Shown here one piece after another: positions 31,875 through 34,936 of a stretch of DNA of 34,936 nucleotides. The stretch is taken from contig JAFNAG010000018.1 of assembly GCA_017860135.1 (NCBI GenBank), positions 1-34,936 on the forward strand, written 5' to 3'. A program made the position numbers and the translations under genes. Under the pieces are notes generated by a model. It had not been told where the DNA came from and did not search any database. It saw nothing but the letters and a program-made list of their open reading frames with translations. Every line of letters starts with the position of its first letter. Positions within the stretch are counted from its first letter, which is position 1. The DNA is from Acidobacteriota bacterium (GTDB taxonomy: Bacteria > Acidobacteriota > UBA6911).

Positions 31875-33068
31875 ATGAAGACGTGCCGCAGATCCTTTGT
31901 CAAGACTATGATTGCCTCGCCGGTGTTTTCACACGGCTCGACCCCTCAAACCCCCGCGGCCCGCCATGACTCCGAGTTTGACCCCTGGATTGAGGTGTAC
32001 CCGGCCCATCTGCGACACAACGTTCTGGAGGTGGGCCGCAGGGCCGGGGGAAGGCCAATCCTGGCGGTGATCAAAAACAACGGCTACGGGCTCGGCCTGG
32101 CGACGGTTGCGCACATCCTCGAACCGATGCCTCAGGTGGCCGGTTTTGCGGTGGTCAAACTCGACGAAGCGCACACTCTGTGCGACGCCGGCATCCGCAA
32201 GCCGGTGCTGTGCATGGGACCATTCGGCGGCAAGGACCTGGAGGATGCCGCCGGGCGCGGGATCCGGCCTATGATCTACACTCCGGCCGGCACGGCGCTG
32301 GAACGAATCGCCGCGCGATTGCATGGCACCGTTCCCATTCACGTGTGCGTAGATACCGGGATCGGTCGGGTCGGGGTCCCGTTCCGGCAGGCCGCTTCCC
32401 TGGTCCGTGATCTCGCTGCCCGCAAGACGGTTGTGATCGAGGGGATCATGATGACCTTCACGGAAGACCCGCAGTTCGACGCGGAGCAACTCCGGAGGTT
32501 TCAATCGCTCTGCTCCGAACTCACCTCGGCCGGAGTCCAAGTTGGCAGGCGGCACGCAGCCTCCAGCTTTGCGCTCTTCCAGCGTCCCGAGTCGTTCCTG
32601 GACATGGTGCGCCCGGGGATGGCCCTGTTCGGGGTCTATTCAGACACGGCTTTCCGCGGCGCAGCGATCATGAGCCTCCGCCCTGCGGTTGCCCTCAAGG
32701 CGCGCGTGATCTACACAAAGAAGCTGGCGCAGGGCGAGAGTGCAGGCTACGAGCGGGCTTACATCGCCGCGAGGGACGTCTGGGTCGCAACCATCGCGGT
32801 CGGACACGCGGACGGCTATCCGCGCGCGGCAGTCAAGGGAGGCCGCGTCAGAATCAGGAATGCGTCCTATCGGGTGATCGCGTCGGTTTCCGCCAGCCAC
32901 ACGATTGTCGAGATCGGTCCGGAACCGCGGGTTCAGGTCGGTGATATTGCCACCCTGTTCGATGCCGAAGAAGGCTCCCGCCCGGAAGACCTGAGCGCCG
33001 AAACCGGCGTTTCAGTCTACGATTTGACGATGCACCTTGGCGCGCTCCTCCCGCGCAGGGTACTCTGA
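31875..33068 (+). CDS. Alanine racemase family protein with Tat-like N-terminus
   Basis: A 397-residue PLP enzyme of the alanine racemase fold. Lys67 in ILAVIKNNGYGLG is the PLP Schiff-base Lys (usually AVVKANAYGHG, here altered after Lys), and Tyr292 in ESAGYERAYIA is the opposing catalytic base. VCVDTGIGRVGVP, VRPGMALFGVY and AVGHADGYPRA match the family. The first 25 residues, MKTCRRSFVKTMIASPVFSH, contain RRSFVK, like the twin-arginine motif, followed by a weakly hydrophobic stretch, and have no counterpart in standard cytosolic Alr. This hints at a periplasmic racemase, like broad-specificity Bsr enzymes. ATG at 31875 follows AGGGGG. It could supply D-amino acids for the wall or for signalling outside the cytoplasm. 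The substrate is uncertain. Confidence 0.87.
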   Translation: MKTCRRSFVKTMIASPVFSHGSTPQTPAARHDSEFDPWIEVYPAHLRHNVLEVGRRAGGRPILAVIKNNGYGLGLATVAHILEPMPQVAGFAVVKLDEAHTLCDAGIRKPVLCMGPFGGKDLEDAAGRGIRPMIYTPAGTALERIAARLHGTVPIHVCVDTGIGRVGVPFRQAASLVRDLAARKTVVIEGIMMTFTEDPQFDAEQLRRFQSLCSELTSAGVQVGRRHAASSFALFQRPESFLDMVRPGMALFGVYSDTAFRGAAIMSLRPAVALKARVIYTKKLAQGESAGYERAYIAARDVWVATIAVGHADGYPRAAVKGGRVRIRNASYRVIASVSASHTIVEIGPEPRVQVGDIATLFDAEEGSRPEDLSAETGVSVYDLTMHLGALLPRRVL

Positions 33069-33196
33069 GCGCGCAAGATGTGCTATTAATTTAGGGAATT
33101 CGCCCTGTGGATCGACAGGCTGCAAACCTGAAACATGGGCGGGTTGCACAGGAATCAGGGATGCGACAGACGTTTTCTCCATGGAGGCAAACGGGA

Positions 33197-33796
33197 ATGC
33201 GATGGATCATGCTTGCACTTTGGATCGTGGCACAGGCCCCCGAAAAAGCCGCACAAGTGAAACTGGAGGACGATGTCATGATGGGTGGGCCGGATTCCCC
33301 CGTCAGGATCGAACTGTTCTCGGATTTCGAATGCCCTTCGTGCCGGATCTTTTATCTTGATACGGTCACCCGTCTCCTCTCCGAGTATGCGGCGGACAAC
33401 AAAGTCTGCTTCGTCTTCCGCGATTTTCCACTCACCTCACATCCTGTTTCCCGTATAGCTGCGCGCTATGCGGTGGCTTCCAAATCCCTGGGACGCGACC
33501 GCTGGCTCAAGGTGGTCGAGTATCTCTATACCTGCCAGGCAGAGTGGTCCTATAACGGTAAGATCGAGCCGGTTCTATCCAGGATCCTGTCGGATCAGGA
33601 CATGGCCAAGCTGAAGGAAGAGGTGAAGAATCCGGCACACGAGCAGGCACTCGATCGCTCCGTCTCTTTGGGGAACAGCAAGAAAGTGAACTCGACTCCC
33701 ACTTTTTTTGTCACCATGGGCGGAAAGGAACAACGGGTGACAGGAGGCCTGTCCTTTCCCCTTCTAAAAGCGTCCATCGATCCGTATCTGAAGTGA
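33197..33796 (+). CDS. DsbA-family thiol-disulfide oxidoreductase
   Basis: A 199-residue protein with an N-terminal hydrophobic leader (MRWIMLALWIVAQA) and a thioredoxin-fold DsbA domain. The active-site CPSC (Cys46, Cys49) follows ELFSDFE, and the cis-Pro occurs in NSTPTFFV. The helical insertion between them (about residues 70-145) is present, with RDFPLTSHPVSRIAARYA. It should form or isomerise disulfide bonds, or act as a specialised thiol reductase, in the periplasm. GGAGG nine bases before the ATG at 33197 decides this start over in-frame ATG at 33161. It lies 128 bp after the alanine racemase and may share its transcript. Confidence 0.9.
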   Translation: MRWIMLALWIVAQAPEKAAQVKLEDDVMMGGPDSPVRIELFSDFECPSCRIFYLDTVTRLLSEYAADNKVCFVFRDFPLTSHPVSRIAARYAVASKSLGRDRWLKVVEYLYTCQAEWSYNGKIEPVLSRILSDQDMAKLKEEVKNPAHEQALDRSVSLGNSKKVNSTPTFFVTMGGKEQRVTGGLSFPLLKASIDPYLK

Positions 33797-33925
33797 TTCT
33801 CAAGGGGAACCTGCAACCCACTCCCGAAGCGCGGCTGCTATCGGATGTTCTGGAGAATGCGTTCTTCCGCAGCCGTTGTGTGCCAATAGATTTCGCGTCA
33901 TCTTGCATGGAAAGAGACCTGGCCT

Positions 33926-34936
33926 ATGGATGAAGCCAAACTTCGGGCTTGGTGGTCCCATCGCCAGGGACTGGACGGGAAGCTCGCCGGGGAACCGGCA
34001 GCGCAGGTGTTGGAAAAGACCGGCTGGGCTCGTTCCGTGGGAGGCTCCGGTCCGTATCTGGGTTTTTTTGCCCGCGCCGGACTCCGGCGACAGGCGGTGG
34101 ACGATGCGATCCTGAAGCTCGAAATTCAAGAACTACCGAGCGCCCGAGGATGCACCTATGTGGTTCCGGCCTGTGATTTTGCACTGGCATTGAAGGTGGG
34201 ACACGGCTTTTCCGACGAGGGAAGAACAGCTGAAAAACTCGGCGTGACATCGAAAGAGATCGACAGGCTCGGCTCTTCGATTGTCAAGGCACTGGCGAAA
34301 GGGCCGCTAGGTCCCGAGGAGTTGCGCACCGCCGCTGGAGGCGCAGTGCGCAACCTCGGAGAGGAGGGGAAGCGAAGAGGATTGACCTCGACGCTGCCGC
34401 TGGCGCTGGGCCGGCTCCAGGCGGAGGGCGAGATCCGGCGGATCCCGGCCAACGGCCGCCTCGACCAGCAGCGATACCGCTACGCTCTCTGGCGGCCGAA
34501 TCCATTGGCCGGTTGCACACTTTCCAGCGAGGAAGCGTACTCTCAGTTGGCACGGAGATTCTTCTCCTGGATCAATCCCGCGACGGTGGCCGAGTTCCAG
34601 TGGTTTTCCGGCCTGGGGGTGAAAGCCGCCGAAGCCGTTGTGGATTCCCTCAGTCTCAAGCCGTTGCAGGCTGGCAGTGACAGGCTCGTGTTTCCCGGGG
34701 ACCAGCGCCGGTTCGCCGCCTTCCGGCCATCGAGGAAGCACCAGTATGTTCTGGTGAGCAGTCTCGACGGCATCTTTCATCTGCGCCGGGATGCCAGGAG
34801 TCTGTTTGCTCCTGAAGATAGGGGGCGGAATGTCTTCCATGACCGCGGGCTGATGGATCTCACCAGCAACGCAATACTCGATCGCGGCCGCCTCGTCGGG
34901 TTCTGGGAGTACGATGTGGAGTCTGCATCGATTGTC
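33926..34936 (+). CDS. HTH_42-type winged-helix DNA-binding protein (3' end outside window)
   Basis: The open frame begins with ATG at 33926 and has no stop to the right edge; 337 codons are present. The opening MDEAKLRAWWSHRQGLDGKL, then TGWARSVGGSGPYLGFFARA, ELPSARGCTYVVPACDFALA, LTSTLPLALGRLQAEGEIRR and HQYVLVSSLDGIFHL match the winged-helix DUF1006/HTH_42 family, where bacterial members include the AlkZ/AlkX interstrand-crosslink glycosylases. The visible part ends with GRLVGFWEYD. The catalytic QxQ/QxD-type motif of AlkZ cannot be confirmed, so a glycosylase role is open; similar proteins are common in soil bacteria with no known function. Its ribosome site is weak. It lies 129 bp after the DsbA gene. 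Confidence 0.8.
   Translation, partial: MDEAKLRAWWSHRQGLDGKLAGEPAAQVLEKTGWARSVGGSGPYLGFFARAGLRRQAVDDAILKLEIQELPSARGCTYVVPACDFALALKVGHGFSDEGRTAEKLGVTSKEIDRLGSSIVKALAKGPLGPEELRTAAGGAVRNLGEEGKRRGLTSTLPLALGRLQAEGEIRRIPANGRLDQQRYRYALWRPNPLAGCTLSSEEAYSQLARRFFSWINPATVAEFQWFSGLGVKAAEAVVDSLSLKPLQAGSDRLVFPGDQRRFAAFRPSRKHQYVLVSSLDGIFHLRRDARSLFAPEDRGRNVFHDRGLMDLTSNAILDRGRLVGFWEYDVESASIV

Noticed and set aside
1-34936. tRNA, rRNA, riboswitch or integrase/attachment site
   Set aside because: I looked for tRNA-like T-loops, rRNA conserved cores, riboswitch cores and recombinase motifs and saw none convincing.

Overview
This window is a G+C-rich bacterial chromosomal segment with genes on both strands, short operons and many exported enzymes. 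I infer an Acidobacteriota-like or similarly deep-branching Gram-negative soil or sediment bacterium. The reasons are the secreted S9 and M28 peptidases, a signal-peptide creatininase homologue, DUF4097 and TPM-domain proteins, a LysM/peptidoglycan-binding fragment, a topoisomerase IV pair resembling the Bacteroidetes type, and dispersed hairpin repeats in the gaps. No rRNA, tRNA, CRISPR array or complete insertion sequence was seen, so the taxonomic call rests on gene content alone.

Layout. 0-3 kb: a metallophosphoesterase (cut by the window start) converges on a tightly coupled pair, a PEP/pyruvate-binding (PPDK_N-like) protein and a nucleotidyltransferase joined by an ATGA overlap. 3.3-7.2 kb: an AdiC-like amino-acid permease, a secreted S9 peptidase and a DUF1428 protein. 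7.4-11.3 kb: minus-strand exported creatininase-family protein, exported M28 peptidase and a two-domain VOC protein. 11.6-13.9 kb: a gene graveyard around one intact exported rhodanese, with a 5'-truncated LysM/peptidoglycan-binding gene, a 5'-truncated metallo-beta-lactamase-fold gene and a GH51 arabinofuranosidase remnant. 13.9-19.3 kb: FAD oxidoreductase, TerB-like protein, aldo/keto reductase, a membrane-anchored hypothetical protein and a DUF4097 protein. 19.9-21.6 kb: ettA. 21.8-22.5 kb: a J-domain/zinc-ribbon/PilZ fusion. 22.65-27.5 kb: parE-parC, with parC running tail-to-tail into a secreted-protein gene so that both have lost their natural stop codons. 27.8-29.7 kb: a 5'-nucleotidase gene broken by an internal deletion and a truncated B12-binding/radical SAM gene. 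29.8-31.4 kb: a two-gene TPM-domain operon. 31.9-34.9 kb: an alanine racemase with a Tat-like N-terminus, a DsbA-family protein and an HTH_42 winged-helix protein that runs off the window end.

Two themes stand out. First, at least six genes are damaged by what look like clean deletions rather than point mutations, while their neighbours are intact. Second, two families of dispersed hairpin elements occupy the gaps. One (4.6, 10.1 and 21.7 kb) shares end motifs of the form GGTCTGCAA/TTGCAGACC and two members touch stop codons. The other (19.5 and 31.6 kb) has long arms built from GAT/ATCG-like steps plus an internal terminator-like stem. Functional statements come from motif and family recognition by eye; no database search was run.
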